A DNA stretch of 64,000 nucleotides from Neoarius graeffei (lineage: Eukaryota > Chordata > Actinopteri > Siluriformes > Ariidae). Shown one piece after another: positions 1 through 12,122 of this stretch. The notes beneath the pieces were generated by a model. That model was not told the origin of the DNA and ran no database searches. It saw only the letters and a list, made by a program, of their open reading frames with translations. The stretch is taken from positions 35,120,443-35,184,442 of the forward strand of contig NC_083571.1 of NCBI RefSeq assembly GCF_027579695.1, given 5' to 3'. The position numbers were made by a program, and so were the translations under genes. Numbering within the stretch: the stretch's first letter is position 1; the number at the start of each line of letters is the position of its first letter.

Positions 1-575
1 GGCAAGGGGTCATTCTCTGCCTAATCGCCTCCCCCCCCCCGCGCTTTCCTCCCTCATCCTTCATGCCCCCCCCCGAGGACTAGATCTATTATTATTATAT
101 TACCATTCAGTGCTTTGGAGCCTCCCGATGTCAGCTGGGATCACAACGTCCTCTGCATTGGTCCCGTCATCGTTGTCTGTGTCCGGCTCGGAAATCTCAC
201 CTTCTGCAGGCAAATCGTCCAGATACGGCTCAAAACGATAAGGAAAAATGCCACCCACTGCTTCGTCTTCATGTAATCCGACATGTCCAGTGTCAACCTC
301 AAAAAGGCCCTCAGTTTCTGAAGACTGATCAGAAAATCGCTCTGTTTCGTCGGCCATAGCTGCATAGAAGGCTGAGCAGTCATTCTGCATGTGACGTCAC
401 GGCAAATATGGCGGCCACTGACAGCAGCTTGGTGCTTGGCCAGATTGATGCAGCTGCGCACAAAGAGTTTCGTTCTGTTGGTGGTTAGTTCTATCATGAA
501 AGTGATCAGTGGTGTTTGTAGTTTTATTACAGAAACCTATTTTAGAACATAATTTTGCTGTCAGGTGCACTTTAA
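1..575 (-). mobile_element. end of a TTAA-target (Kolobok-like) DNA element with an acidic ORF
   Basis: The stretch ends in GGTGCACT followed by TTAA (572-575), the same AGTGCA terminus seen at the TTAA element at 52443. It carries a short acidic reading frame on the - strand, 390 to 100 (96 codons, contains GIFPYRFEPYLDDLP, then many D/E). The coding-like look is real but I do not recognise a function; it may be an exon of a transposon protein. The left end lies outside the window. The assignment rests on the terminus only. Confidence 0.4.
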
Positions 576-895
576 ATTAAATGTCTCATCTCATTATCTC
601 TAGCCGCTTTATCCTGTTCTACAGGGTCGCAGGCAAGCTGGAGCCTATCCCAGCTGACTACGGGCGAAAGGCAGGGTACACCCTGGACAAGTCACCAGGT
701 CATCACAGGACTGACACATAGACACAGACAGGGCCGTAACTACCATTGAGGACACCGAGGTCATGTCCTCGGCATTTTTTTCCCATGGTATTTTTTTTTT
801 CACTCAGAAATGTGAAATTAATATTTGATGAAAATCGTTCTGACTTTGATCGGTGGAAAATTCTAAATTCAGCTTGCATCCCCCTGTTCTCATTT

Positions 896-1259
896 CTCAT
901 CTCCTTATCTCTAGCCGCTTTATCCTTCTACAGGGTCACAGGCAAGCTGGAGCCCATCCCAGCCGACTACGGGCGAAAGGCGGGGTACACCCTGGACAAG
1001 TCGCCAGGTCATCACAGGGCTGACACATAGACAACCATTCACACTCACATTCACACCTACGGTCAATTTAGAGTCACCAGTTAACCTAACCTGCATGTCT
1101 TTGGACTGTGGGGGAAACCGGAGCACCCGGAGGAAACCCACGCGGACACGGGGAGAACATGCAAACTCCACACAGAAAGGCCCTCGCCGGCCCCGGGGCT
1201 CGAACCCGGACCTTCTTGCTGTGAGGCAACAGCACTAACCACTACACCACCGTGCCGCC
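896..1259 (-). mobile_element. tRNA-derived SINE (V-SINE-like)
   Basis: Full-length copy inside the hAT element. The target duplication CCTGTTCTCATTT lies at 883-895 and 1260-1272. The family layout on its own sense strand is a tRNA-related head with A box (TGGTGTAGTGG) and B box (GGTTCGAGCCC), a conserved core (GTTTGCATGTTCTCCCC, CCAAAGACATGCAGGTTAG) typical of vertebrate V-SINEs, then a tail ending in GATGA/GAGAT repeats. Confidence 0.92.
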
Positions 1260-2207
1260 CCTGTTCTCATTTGTTTGTCTAAAAATAAAGTCCACATAAT
1301 CATTTTTAAACGAAGCTGAAATATCCGACATTGGAAACATTTCATATTAGGCAGCCTCGCGATAGTCAGCTAAGCACCACGGGATACACAAGAGCTGAGA
1401 AGTGTTCTCATCAAGGTCCGACTCCGCAGCCAGGCAGTTTGTCAATTAGTCGTGGAATCTGAAAATTGACATAAGATGAAGAAGTCTACTACACTAAAAC
1501 AAACCAAACTCAGCTTTGGAAAGTCAACAAGTGAGAGAAAAAGAAAGAGGGAAGAAGGGGAGTTAATTTTGCCAGTGACTGACAGTTATGTGCCGGAATG
1601 CTTATGATCATTAACAGTGCAATTTTAATTAGCATTTCAAGCAACAACAGTCGAAGCCACTTAGCTAGATAGGATTTTCGTTTTCCAGGCGGCACAAACT
1701 CTTTTATTCTCTCTCTCGATTTGATTTGGTGCGTTTCAGATCAGAAAAGGCTGGACAGTCATGACCTGTTGTTTATGAAGTTATTGGGTGCTGACGAGAC
1801 TTGAGCTATTTTGCTAACTTACCAGACTATAGGCTAACGTGAACACAAGACACTATTGTTTTGATCATTGGTTGTATTTTCGAACGGAAATGAAAACGGG
1901 TAGCAAACTTATGTTCACATTTTATTTACAACATCATGTACCACCTCTGACTGCTTTCTGTCAATCATGAGCAGCCCAGCCGCGTTCACAGCTCCTCCTC
2001 CAATCACCAGCTGGAGATGAGCCTCCTCTCGGGAAGTCTTGTCCCGCCCCTCTTATTGACTCCCATCTCCAGTGAGGCTCAGTCTCCGAATGTGGCGTTT
2101 TAGTCGGTTTTGTCCAATAACCGTCTAGTATTTTGCTATTGAAAAGGGCATATATTTTTTAAAAAGCAATTGAAGTCCATTCAGGCTCGGCTAGATTGCG
2201 TTGTCAC

Positions 2208-2370
2208 TCTCACTCACTCTCACTCACTCACTCACTCACTCACTCACTCACTCACTCACTCACTCACTTATTCTCACTCACTCATTCTCACTCACTCACA
2301 CTCTCTCTCACTCTCACACACTCTCTCTCACTCACTCACTCACTCACTCACACTCACTCACGCACACACA
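2208..2370. repeat. (CTCA)n microsatellite
   Basis: This is a long imperfect tetranucleotide array with CT/CA variants. The apparent Thr-His-Ser-Leu reading frames across it are repeat artefacts. Confidence 0.95.
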
Positions 2371-2821
2371 CACAAAATGCTTTTGTGATCGTGCAGTTTT
2401 GAAATTGTTAAAATAAACATGTTCACCTACATGTTCATCTTGTTGGGCTTGTGATTTTGACTTGTTTCCAAAATGTTTGAAAAGTCACCATATTAGGACA
2501 TTTTTTTTTTGGCAAATAAGATGTATTGCAATGTTTGACCTCGGTATTTGAAAAATCCTGGTTACGGCCCTGGACACAGACAACCATTCACACTCACATT
2601 CACACCTACGGTCAATTTAGAGCCACCAGTTAACCTAACCTGCATGTCTTTGGACTGTGGGGGAAACCGGAGCACCCGGAGGAAACCCACGCAGACACGG
2701 GGAAAATATGCAAACTCCGCACAGAAAGGCCCTCGCCGGCCATGGGGCTCGAACCCGGACCTTCTTGCTGTGAGGCGACAGCGCTAACCACTACACCACC
2801 GTGCCGCCCTAAATTAAATGT

Positions 2822-3829
2822 ATAAATTGAATTAAACCTTTTATGCAAATTTCAAATGTGCATGTCAGGTGTATGTGCATATATCTGTTAATCAGTACTT
2901 TAATATAAATACATATTGTACCTACCTGCTGCTGTACAGGTGAGAACAGATGCAATCCAGATAAGTATCATGGCTGCAGATCATATAAATAAATCATTAA
3001 CATTCTACAACAATGTCTTCTTTCTGTTCTGTTCTGTTCATGTATGGACACTGGGTAAATGTGAAATTAGCTCAATATAGAACAATGTGAAAACATCTAT
3101 GTGTCTGTAATGACAATATGATCTAAATAATAACCTAAAATCATTGGAAAAACCAACAGGAAATGCAACAAAAGAAAGTATACATATATCCCCATATTGA
3201 AAGCATACTGAGAAAATAAAGGTTCTTTTCTTTCTTTTTTTTTAAACTGATCAGGAACTGATTTCTCACTTTCTGTTTTTTAAATTTCATTTTGTAGCTA
3301 CACATTTATACATTATTCCCTTGCTATTAATTTTGCCAGGATTTCCTTTTTTCCCGTATTTGTCCTCTTACCTTCTTTAGTTGTCCTCTGCACCATTTCC
3401 TTTTAATCTGAGTGCTGATGAAAAAGTGTACTTTGTTCAGAAGAAGCAGGAAATGACATGTTGATAAAGTTGTTTATAGGTTCAGAGCAAAGGGGCAGAC
3501 ATAACTGTTTTTACTCTAATTGTTCGTATCTCCCAGTGATATTTTCTAACTAAATTAGTTGGTTTTATTTCCTAAAATATAAATACATTAGCTATTGAAA
3601 GCACAGAGATGCTATCCAGGATAAAGCAGTTACCCAAGATGTATGAACACAGCCGTACATAATGGAGAATTTTCCAGAATGAGATACAATGATGATGGTG
3701 AAAAAGTGTGAAATGCTGCACAATACACACCCTGTATTGCTTTTCATTAGTCACATGCCGAAAACATGACACACCAAAAAGCAAAACCTTCAATGCATTG
3801 AGCTTATATCAATTTATTTAATGAGGATC
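2822..3829. other. AT-rich DNA, no feature recognised
   Basis: About 1 kb without a coding-like frame, terminal inverted repeat or RNA gene that I can support. Confidence 0.6.
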
Positions 3830-3841
3830 ATTCAGCAGGGG

Positions 3842-4221
3842 GTGGCGGCACGGTGGTGTAGTGGTTAGCGCTGTCGCCTCACAGCAAGAAGGTCCTGGGT
3901 TCGAGCCCCGGGGCTGGTGAGGGCTTTTCTGTGTGGAGTTTGCATGTTCTCCCCATGTCCGTGTGGGTTTCCTCCGGGTGCTCCGGTTTCCCCCACAGTC
4001 CAAAGACATGCAGGTTAGGTTAACCGGTGACTCTAAATTGACCATAGGTGTGAATGTGAGTGTGAATGGTTGTCTGTGTCTATGTGTCAGCCCTGTGATG
4101 ACCTGGCGACTTGTCCAGGGTGTACCCCGCCTTTCGCCTGTAGTCAGCTGGGATAGGCTCCAGCTTGCCTGCGACCCTGTAGAAGGATAAAGCGGCTAGA
4201 GATAATGAGATGAATGATGAG
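3842..4221 (+). mobile_element. tRNA-derived SINE
   Basis: Full-length copy with head GGCGGCACGGTGGTG at the left and GATGA tail at the right. The target duplication ATTCAGCAGGGG lies at 3830-3841 and 4222-4233. Confidence 0.92.
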
Positions 4222-4346
4222 ATTCAGCAGGGGTCCACTTTTTAAAGAATTACACATTGACAAATGCTGACTCTGAAGTGCATTGTATTTCATTTTTCAT
4301 CACCACGTTGAAGCTGTGCTACACTGAAATGCAAAAAAAAAACATA

Positions 4347-5953
4347 CAGTGGTGCTTGAAAGTTTGTGAACCCTTTAGAATTTTCTATATTTCTGCATAA
4401 GTATGACCTAAAACATCATCAGATTTTCACACAAGTCCTAAAAGTAGATAAAGAGAACCCAGTTAAACAAATGAGACAAAAATATTATACTTGGTCATTT
4501 ATTTATTGAGGAAAATGATCCAATATTACATATCTGTGAGTGGCAAAAGTATGTGAACCTCTAGGATTAGCAGTTAATTTGAAGGTGAAATTAGAGTCAG
4601 GTGTTTTCAATCAATGGGATGACAATCAGGTGTGATTGGGCACCCCGTTTTTTTTATTTAAAGAACATGGATCTATCAAAGTCTGATCTTCACAACACAT
4701 GTTTGTGGAATTGTATCATGGCACAAACAAAGGAGATTTCTGAGGACCTCAGAAAAAGCGTTGTTGATGCTCATCAGGCTGGAAAAGGTTACAAAACCAT
4801 CTCTAAAGAGTTTAGACTCCACCAATCCACAGTCAGACAGATTGTGTACGAATGGAGGAAATTCAAGACCATTGTTACCCTCCCCTGGAGTGGTCGACCA
4901 ACAAAGATCACTCCAAGAGCAAGGCGTGTAATAGTCGGCGAGGTCACAAAGGACCCCAGGGTAACTTCTAAGTGACTGAAGGCCTCACTCACAGTGGCTA
5001 ATGTTAATGTTCATGAGTCCACCATCAAGAGCACACTGAACAACAATGGTGTGCATGGCAGGGTTGCAAGAAGAAAGCCACTGCTCTCCAAAAAGAACAT
5101 TGCTGCTCGTTTGCAGTTTGCTAAAGATCAAGCCAGAAGGCTATTGGAAAAATGTTTTGTGGACAGATGAGACCAAAATATAGCTTTTTGGTTGAAATGA
5201 GAAGCGTTATGTTTGGAGAAAGGAAAACACTGCATTCCAACATAAGAACCTTATCCCATCTGTGAAACATGGTGGTGGTAGTATCATGGTTTGGGCCGGT
5301 TTTGCTGCATCTGGACCAGGACGGCTTGCCATCATTGATGGAACAATGAATTCTGAATTATACCTGTGAATTCTAAAGGAAAATGTCAGGACATCTGTCC
5401 ATGAACTGAATCTCAAGAGAAGGTGGGTCATGCAGCAAGACAACGACCCTAAGCACACAAGTCGTTCTACCAAAGAATGGTTAAAGAAGAATAAAGTTAA
5501 TGTTTTGGAATGGCCAAGTCAAAGTCCTGACCTTAATCCAATGGAAATGTTGTGGAAGGACCTGAAGCTTGCAGTTCATTTGAGGAAACCCACCAACATC
5601 CCAGAGTTGAAGCTGTTCTGTATAGAGGAACGGGCTAAAATTCCTCCAAGCCAGTGTGCAGGACTGATCAACAGTTACCACAAATGTTTAGTTGCAGTTA
5701 TTGCTGCACAAGGGGGGTCACACCAGATACTGAAAGCAAAGGTTCACATACTTTTGCCACTCACAGATATGTAATATTGGATCATTTTCCTCAATAAATA
5801 AATGACCAAGTATAATATTTTTGTCTCATTTGTTTAACTGGGTTCTCTTTATCTACTTTTAGGACTTGTGTGAAAATCTGATGATGTTTTAGGTCATATT
5901 TATGCAGAAATATAGAAAATTCTAAAGGGTTCACAAACTTTCAAGCACCACTG
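4347..5953 (+). mobile_element. Tc1-like transposon, family A, copy 1
   Basis: 1607 bp, bounded by TA on each side. Long inverted repeats of about 210 bp begin CAGTGGTGCTTGAAAGTTTG and end near AAAAGTATGTGAACC. The transposase inside is broken. Confidence 0.95.
4718..5733 (+). pseudogene. Tc1-A transposase, copy 1, decayed
   Basis: It starts [13 protein letters not shown] and shows the paired helix-turn-helix region ([20 protein letters not shown]) and the DDE region (LWTDETK equivalent, [22 protein letters not shown]). It is damaged by a TGA at 4973-4975, a deletion near 5130-5150, a TAG after KI near 5180, a TGA at 5367-5369 and a one-base insertion in the G run near 5712. It cannot make an active enzyme. 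Confidence 0.92.
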
Positions 5954-5972
5954 TATATACCTATATTTATAG

Positions 5973-6345
5973 CTAATATTGTGTAGGTCTCCTTTCTGCC
6001 ATCTCTGTGACCCATCAAGTCCTGGACTCCACAAGACCTCTGAAGGTGTGCTGAGGCATCAGGCACCAAGACATCAGCAGCAGATCGTTTAAGTTGTGTG
6101 TGGTCTCCATGGATTGGACTTATTTGTCCAGAACATCCCACAGACGCTGATCAAATTGAGATCTGGGGAATTTGGAGGCCGAGTCAACACCTTCAATTCT
6201 TTGTCATGTCCCTGAAACCATTCCTGAACAACTTTTGCAGTGTGTCAGGGAGAAATATCCTGCTGAAATGGGCCACTGCTGTTAGGAATACTGACACCAT
6301 GAAGGGGTGAACTTTTAAAGGGGTACGTGTCAAAGTAGGGGACTG
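5973..6345 (-). pseudogene. Tc1-like transposase C-terminal fragment (family E)
   Basis: Read on the - strand it gives QRLWDVLDK, a stop, VQSMETT, DLLLMSWCLMPQHTFRGLVE, a stop, and a terminal PTQY then TAG at 5975-5973. This matches the C-terminal end of a different Tc1 transposase family. The right limit is approximate and no terminal repeats were found. Confidence 0.75.
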
Positions 6346-6768
6346 ATTTTTAAAGAATTAAGCACTGGCAAATGCTCACTCTGAAGTGCACTTCATTTCA
6401 CTTTTCATAACCGTGCAAAAATGTCATATTTGTCAACCTCCAGAAAAAGAAAAGCGGTAGATCAGATTGCAAAATTTTCCTGGAAATGGTGTAAAATAGT
6501 GCATTCACCTGCATTCTGAGTGCTATTTGAAGAAAATTGATCGGGAAATCAGACTGACGTACTTCACAAAATGCTTCTCAACTTGCCTCGATGCTTTGAT
6601 GCTGGATGATCCAATGACCAAGTCGCCTTCAACTTGTCATTGCGAATCTTTTTTCTTTGGAGAATTCATTATTGATGATCACCAGACCGTGTTTTTTGTT
6701 TGTGGGGGGGGGGGGGGGGGGGGGGGATTTGTTTTTTTTTTTTACAAACACTGGCAAGATTTGTGATA
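6346..6768. repeat. diverged interspersed repeat and poly(G) tract
   Basis: 6350-6420 resembles 4236-4310 (shared TTTTTAAAGAATTA and CTCTGAAGTGCA), so both look like relics of one repeat. A run of about 24 G lies near 6703-6726, followed by poly(T). No gene seen. Confidence 0.5.
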
Positions 6769-8382
6769 CAGTGGTGCTTGAAAGTTTGTGAACCCTTTAG
6801 AATTTTCTATATTTCTGCATAATTAAATATGACATAAAACATCATCAGATTACCAAACAAGTCCTAAAAGTAGATAAAGAGAACCCAGTCAAACAAATGA
6901 GACAAAAATATTATACTTGGTCATTTATTTATTGAGGAAAATGATCCAATATTACATATCTGTGAGTGGCAAAAGTATGTGAACCTTTGCTTTCAGTATC
7001 TGGTGTGACCCCCTTGTGCAGCAATAACTGCAACTAAACGTTTGCGGTAACTGTTGATCAGTCCTGCACACCGGCTTGGAGGAATTTTAGTCCATTCCTC
7101 CGTACAGAACAGCTTCAACTCTGGGATGTTGGTGGGTTTCCTCAAATGAACTGCTCGCTTCAGGTCCTTCCACAACATTTCCATTGGATTAAGGTCAGGA
7201 CTTTGACTTGGCCATTTCAGAACATTAATTTTATTCTTCTTTAACCATTCTTTGGTAGAATGACTTGTGTGCTTAGGGTCATTGTCTTGCTGCATGACCC
7301 ACCTTCTCTTGAGATTCAGTTCATGGACAGATGTCCTGACATTTTCCTTTAGAATTCACAGGTATAATTCAGAATTCATTGTTCCATCAATGATGGGAAG
7401 CCATCCTGGTCCAGATGCAGAAAAACCGGCCCAAACCATGATACTACCACCACCATGTTTCACAGATGGGATAAGGTTCTGATGCTGGAATGCAGCCTTT
7501 TCCTTTCTCCAAACATAGCGCTTCTCATTTAAACCAAAAAGTTCTATTTTGGTCTCATCCGTCCACAAAACATTTTTCCAATAGACTTCTGGCTTGTCCA
7601 CGTGATCTTTAGCAAACTGCAGATGAGCAGCAATGTTCTTTTTGGAGAGCAGTGGCTTTCTCCTTGCAACCCTGCAATGCACACCATTGTTGTTCAGTGT
7701 TCTCCTGATGGTGGACTCATGAACATTAACATTGACCAATGTGAGAGAAGCCTTCAGTTGCTTAGAAGTTACTCTGGGGTCCTTTGTGACCTCGCTGACT
7801 AGTACACGCGTTGCTCTTGGAGTGATCTTTGTTGGTCAACCACTCCTGGGGAGGGTAACAATGGTCTTGAATTTCCTCCATTTGTACACAATCTGTCTGA
7901 CTGTGGATTGGTGGAGTCCAAACTCTTTAGAGATGGTTTTGTAACCTTTTCCAGCCTGATGAGCATCAACAATGCTTTTTCTGAGGTCCTCGGAAATGCC
8001 CTTTGTTTGTGCCATGATACACTTCCACAAACATGTGTTGTGAAGATCAGACTTTGATAGATCCCTGTTCTTTAAATAAAACAGGGTGCCCACTCACACC
8101 TGATTGTCATCCCATTGATTGAAAACACCTGACTCTAATTTCACCTTCAAATTAACTGCTAATCCTAGAGGTTCACATACTTTTGCCACTCACAGATATG
8201 TAATATTGGATCATTTTCCTCATTAAATAAATGACCAAGTATAATATTTTTGTCTCATTTGTTTAACTGGGTTCTCTTTATCTCCTTTTAGGACTTGTGT
8301 GAAAATCTGATGATGTTTTAGGTCATATTTATGCAGAAATATAGAAAATTCTAAAGGGTTCACAAACTTTCAAGCACCACTG
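6769..8382 (-). mobile_element. Tc1-like transposon, family A, copy 2
   Basis: 1614 bp with TA at both borders and the same long inverted repeats as copy 1. The transposase lies on the - strand. Confidence 0.95.
6993..8015 (-). pseudogene. Tc1-A transposase, copy 2, two nonsense codons
   Basis: 341 codons in a single frame from [14 protein letters not shown] to GGHTRY and stop. Only two in-frame stops interrupt it: TGA at 7838-7836 (Arg codon CGA to TGA in the SG-R-PTK motif) and TGA at 7358-7356 (Gly to stop after SELY). The DDE residues are present ([22 protein letters not shown]). This is the least damaged family A reading frame in the window. Confidence 0.93.
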
Positions 8383-8384
8383 TA

Positions 8385-8944
8385 ACATATAAACTCATTG
8401 CTGATTGGCTAGAACCATAACGAGAACCAATGGAATGGTACGATAGAGAGATACAATTTAGATTCAACATCATTGTCATTATCGCACCGTTCCATTGGCT
8501 CTCGGCTTCACTTCATATGACTATTTGACGCTGTGTACTTGTATCCCCTGTGCTGAAAACACATGAAGCGAGATCAGAAGAGCGAATCCAACAGTATTCA
8601 CTGATTATTTTGTAATGTGGTAGTTTTTAGAACTAAAATTGGTAGGATGGTTTTCACCTGTCAGAAGCAGTCGGCTACTGTATGAACTGGTAGAGCTGGC
8701 AAGTATGAAATGTCAGGAATTAAAACATACATTTTGACCTATATTTAAGAATATACTGGAAGTGCATCTATTTAATGCCTTTGAACACTGTGTTTATCAC
8801 CTCCTTTTTGTGCTTTTGTTTGTTTTTAGTTTGAAGTTTAAAGATCTCTTGTGATATCCAGATTTGACCACAAGGCGGCAGAAAAAAACCTGACAAAAGT
8901 GAACAATCCAGTCTTTGTTTTCCTCAGCTGAGTGTGGGCGTTCA

Positions 8945-8983
<39 letters not shown>

Positions 8984-9169
8984 CACAGAATTGTCAAAGT
9001 GTATCTGAGAAATAAAAATAAATCTGTACTAACATTACTTTATGATAATAAATCACGACAATATTTATTTATACCTATAAATGATACATTTTCAAGTTTT
9101 CTAACGTTTTTATTAACTTTGTAATTGAGATTTTCAATATATTTATTTATTGTGCGTTTTTATTCACGT
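8385..9169. repeat. intergenic DNA with a 25-bp inverted repeat and a CA microsatellite
   Basis: 8421-8445 and 8480-8504 are imperfect inverted repeats (AACCAATGGAATGGTACGATA against its partner) with a 34-bp loop. (CA)n lies at about 8945-8983. No gene seen. Confidence 0.55.
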
Positions 9170-9180
9170 GTTCTATTCTG

Positions 9181-9555
9181 CGGCACGGTGGTGTAGTGGT
9201 TAGCGCTGTCACCTCACAGCAAGAAGGTCCGGGTTCGAGCCCCGTGGCCGGCGAGGGCCTTTCTGTGTGGAGTTTGCATGTTCTCCCCGTGTCCGCGTGG
9301 GTTTCCTCCGGGTGCTCCGGTTTCCCCCACAGTCCAAAGACATGCAGGTTAGGTTAACTGGTGACTCTAAATTGACCGTAGGTGTGAATGTGAGTGTGAA
9401 TGGTTGTCTGTGTCTATGTGTCAGCCCTGTGATGACCTGGCGACTTGTCCAGGGTGTACCCCGCCTTTCGCCCGTAGTCAGCTGGGATAGGCTCCAGCTT
9501 GCCTGCGACCCTGTAGAAGGATAAAGCGGCTACAGATAATGAGATGAGATGAGAT
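9181..9555 (+). mobile_element. tRNA-derived SINE
   Basis: Full-length copy with target duplication GTTCTATTCTG at 9170-9180 and 9556-9566, about 0.5 kb upstream of the asah1 start. Confidence 0.92.
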
Positions 9556-9590
9556 GTTCTATTCTGTGAAAAATATAATAAATACAAGCA

Positions 9591-9592
<2 letters not shown>

Positions 9593-9632
<40 letters not shown>
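9593..9632. repeat. (TCTA)n then (TA)n microsatellite
   Basis: Tandem TCTA repeats grade into TATATA. It is the only feature in the 300 bp before the asah1 promoter. Confidence 0.9.
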
Positions 9633-9634
<2 letters not shown>

Positions 9635-9879
9635 GGACACTATGAGTGGACTGTGTATAATTGTAAAAGATTCTCTGAATATGAATAATGTTGCAGGTTA
9701 ATAGATGAATGAATGATAATCTGGCTGCATGACTGGGATTGGGATTATTTATTTATTTATTTTTAATATGTTGAATAAATTACATCATTCCATTTACTGC
9801 TGGATAAAATATCAGTGTAAAAATAATAAAATCCTGCATGGAGAGCGGATGATTTTTAAAACCTTTTGATATGTTAATA

Positions 9880-10034
9880 TTTGTTTGTTCTCCCCGCTAC
9901 GCTCCGCCCCCTCTCTGAAACAGGCTGCGCCGCTCTGAGCTGTCACGCGCGCTGCACATCCACTTCCGTGTTTATGACACTGAGGGCGCGTGAGCCGCAG
10001 CCGGGTTTCTGTGTTGTCTGATTAAATTGCGGTG
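9880..10034 (+). promoter_or_regulatory. putative asah1 promoter and 5' UTR
   Basis: This is a short GC- and CpG-richer stretch directly upstream of the asah1 ATG in an otherwise AT-rich setting. It contains a GC-box-like CCGCCCC at 9904-9910 and no evident TATA box. That fits a TATA-less housekeeping promoter. The transcription start is not determined. Confidence 0.4.
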
Positions 10035-12091
10035 ATGCGCCTCCGAGTTTTGTGTCTTTTTTGTGTTTTTGGCTTCGTGTCATTACAGTATGTCCCTCCA
10101 GTGAGTAACATTTTATTTATCAGTGTGTGTGTGTTTAGCTGTCTTTCTTTGTGTGTGTGTGTGTGTCTGTTAATCTCTTTGTCTTTATCGATGAGGTTGA
10201 TTTCTTTGTCTGTCTGTATTAATTTATTTTTCTAACTACATGTCTGCCTCTCTAGCTGTCTGTCTGCCTCTATAACTGTCTGTCTGTCTGTCTAGCTAGC
10301 TGTCTGTCTAGTCTAACTAGCTGTCTGTCTGTCTAGCTGTCTGTCTAGCGAGCTGTCTGTCTAGTCTAACTAGCTGTCTGTCTGTCTAGCTGTCTGTCTA
10401 GCTAGCTGTCTGTCTGTCTAGCTGTCTGTCTGTCTAGCCAGCTGTCTGTCTGTCTGTCTGTCTGTCTAGCCAGCTGTAGGACTCCCTAAAGTGAATGACA
10501 CATGAAATGGAATGACGAATGACAGGTAGTAAATTTGAACAATAAATGGTCCCTTGTCATTCAGATTCTTACAAATGGAATAATGATTGAAATCTTTAGT
10601 TTTAGACTTCCCTAGGATAAGATAAGTGGGTGCTTGGTGGGATATCAGCTTTTACGAGTCCCCCAGCTGTCTGTCTGTCTAGTCTAGCCAGCTGTCTGTC
10701 TAGTCTAACTAGCTGTCTGTCTGTCTAGCTGGCTGTCTAGCTAGCTGTCTGTCTGTCTTATTTCTTTGTCTGTATTAATCTTTTTCTAACCACATGTCTG
10801 TCTGTCTGTCTGTCTGTCTGTCTTATCTATGGTATTTATGTGTGTATGTATTTGCAGTACACGGAGGACTGTCAGACGGGGATGTACCCCCCCAGTGGCC
10901 CAACGTAAGTAGTGTTGTTGTTGTTGAGAATATCACACTGACTTTTGCAGCACTGGGCCCTGTACTACGAAGCGGGTTTTCTGGCTTACCAGGGTAACTT
11001 CGAGAGTAACTTGATCACGTGCAGCGTAACTTCCCGATTAACCCATACTACGAAAGTTGGCTATGTTCAAACCGAGGTATGCTGCCATGGCAACTTACGC
11101 TGCATCTCAAACCTGCTCGTCTCAGGTTATGTTCTTGGTTAACCCGAGGTTTCCGATTAACCACACCCTTTTTAAACACCACCTCTCGACTGACATTTCC
11201 TCTAGAGACAATGCCAGCGTACCTGGATGACCCGTGCGATATCGGAGCGCAGATTAGAGATGGGATTTATGGCTCTTTGATGGGATCCGCATCTTTGTGA
11301 TCCGTTCTTTGAAAAGAGCCGTTCAAAAGACTGGCTCATTTGGCTCTTTTTAAATATTTATTCAGTTTTAAGAAGACAGCGTCTAAAGAAGCCAGATCCC
11401 TCTGCTTAGACAGTGACATCAATATTTCTGGACATACCTTTTATATAAAGCAACCTAGACTTACATTATTGTAACCCCTAAACGCTCATAAATAACCATT
11501 AAAAAACAATGAGGGCTTCAATGAATGTCCATGCAGAACGGCTTTTCTGTAAAAAAAAAAAACAGAACCCACTCAAGAACATAGTTATCAAGAACGCAAG
11601 AATATTTTATAGAAAAACACTTGTTTTACAAAAATATTTAAGTCTGAGATACAAAATAGATAAAACTACAATAAATAACACAAGAACTAGTTATCACACA
11701 AGAACATTTTAATAGAAAAAAACAAACTTTCTATATTAAAAATATTGAAATTGTAACAAAAATAGATACAACTAAACAGTCAGATAAATAGATAAAGTTA
11801 TAACAAGAACACAAGATTATTTTAATAGGAAAAAACTATTAATGCAAAAAATACATTATTATTAGAAAAATAGATACAACTAGACAAACAGATAAATAAA
11901 TGAAATACACAAAAATAGAACAAGCAAAATGACGATAGAATAAATTAAATGAACGTCCGTGCAAAGTAGTTTCCCCACAATATTATCATTAATATCACAC
12001 AACATTATAAACTATATACAAAACAATTTGAACTATTAGGCAAACAGATAAAACTTGAATAAATAAAAGGCAAATGAATGCTTGCCTGCAC

Positions 12092-12122
<31 letters not shown>

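Larger units (their letters stand above)
729..2572. mobile_element. non-autonomous hAT-type transposon
   Basis: The ends are inverted repeats starting CAGGGCCGTAAC, flanked by the 8-bp duplication GACACAGA (721-728 and 2573-2580) as expected for hAT. No transposase frame is recognisable inside. It carries its own SINE (896-1259) and a (CTCA)n microsatellite (about 2208-2370). Confidence 0.85.
585..2809 (-). mobile_element. tRNA-derived SINE split by a hAT element
   Basis: The SINE 3' part is at 585-728 and the tRNA-like head is at 2581-2809. A target duplication TAAATTAAATGT flanks the whole (573-584 and 2810-2821). The two halves join exactly at the 8-bp duplication GACACAGA made by the hAT inserted between them. 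Confidence 0.9.

Noticed and set aside
2170-2416. Open frames rich in Thr, His, Ser and Leu
   Set aside because: They are translations of the (CTCA)n microsatellite in three frames.
3842-4221. tRNA-like sequence with A and B boxes
   Set aside because: It is the head of a SINE, followed by the SINE core and tail; the same head recurs many times and is not a tRNA gene.
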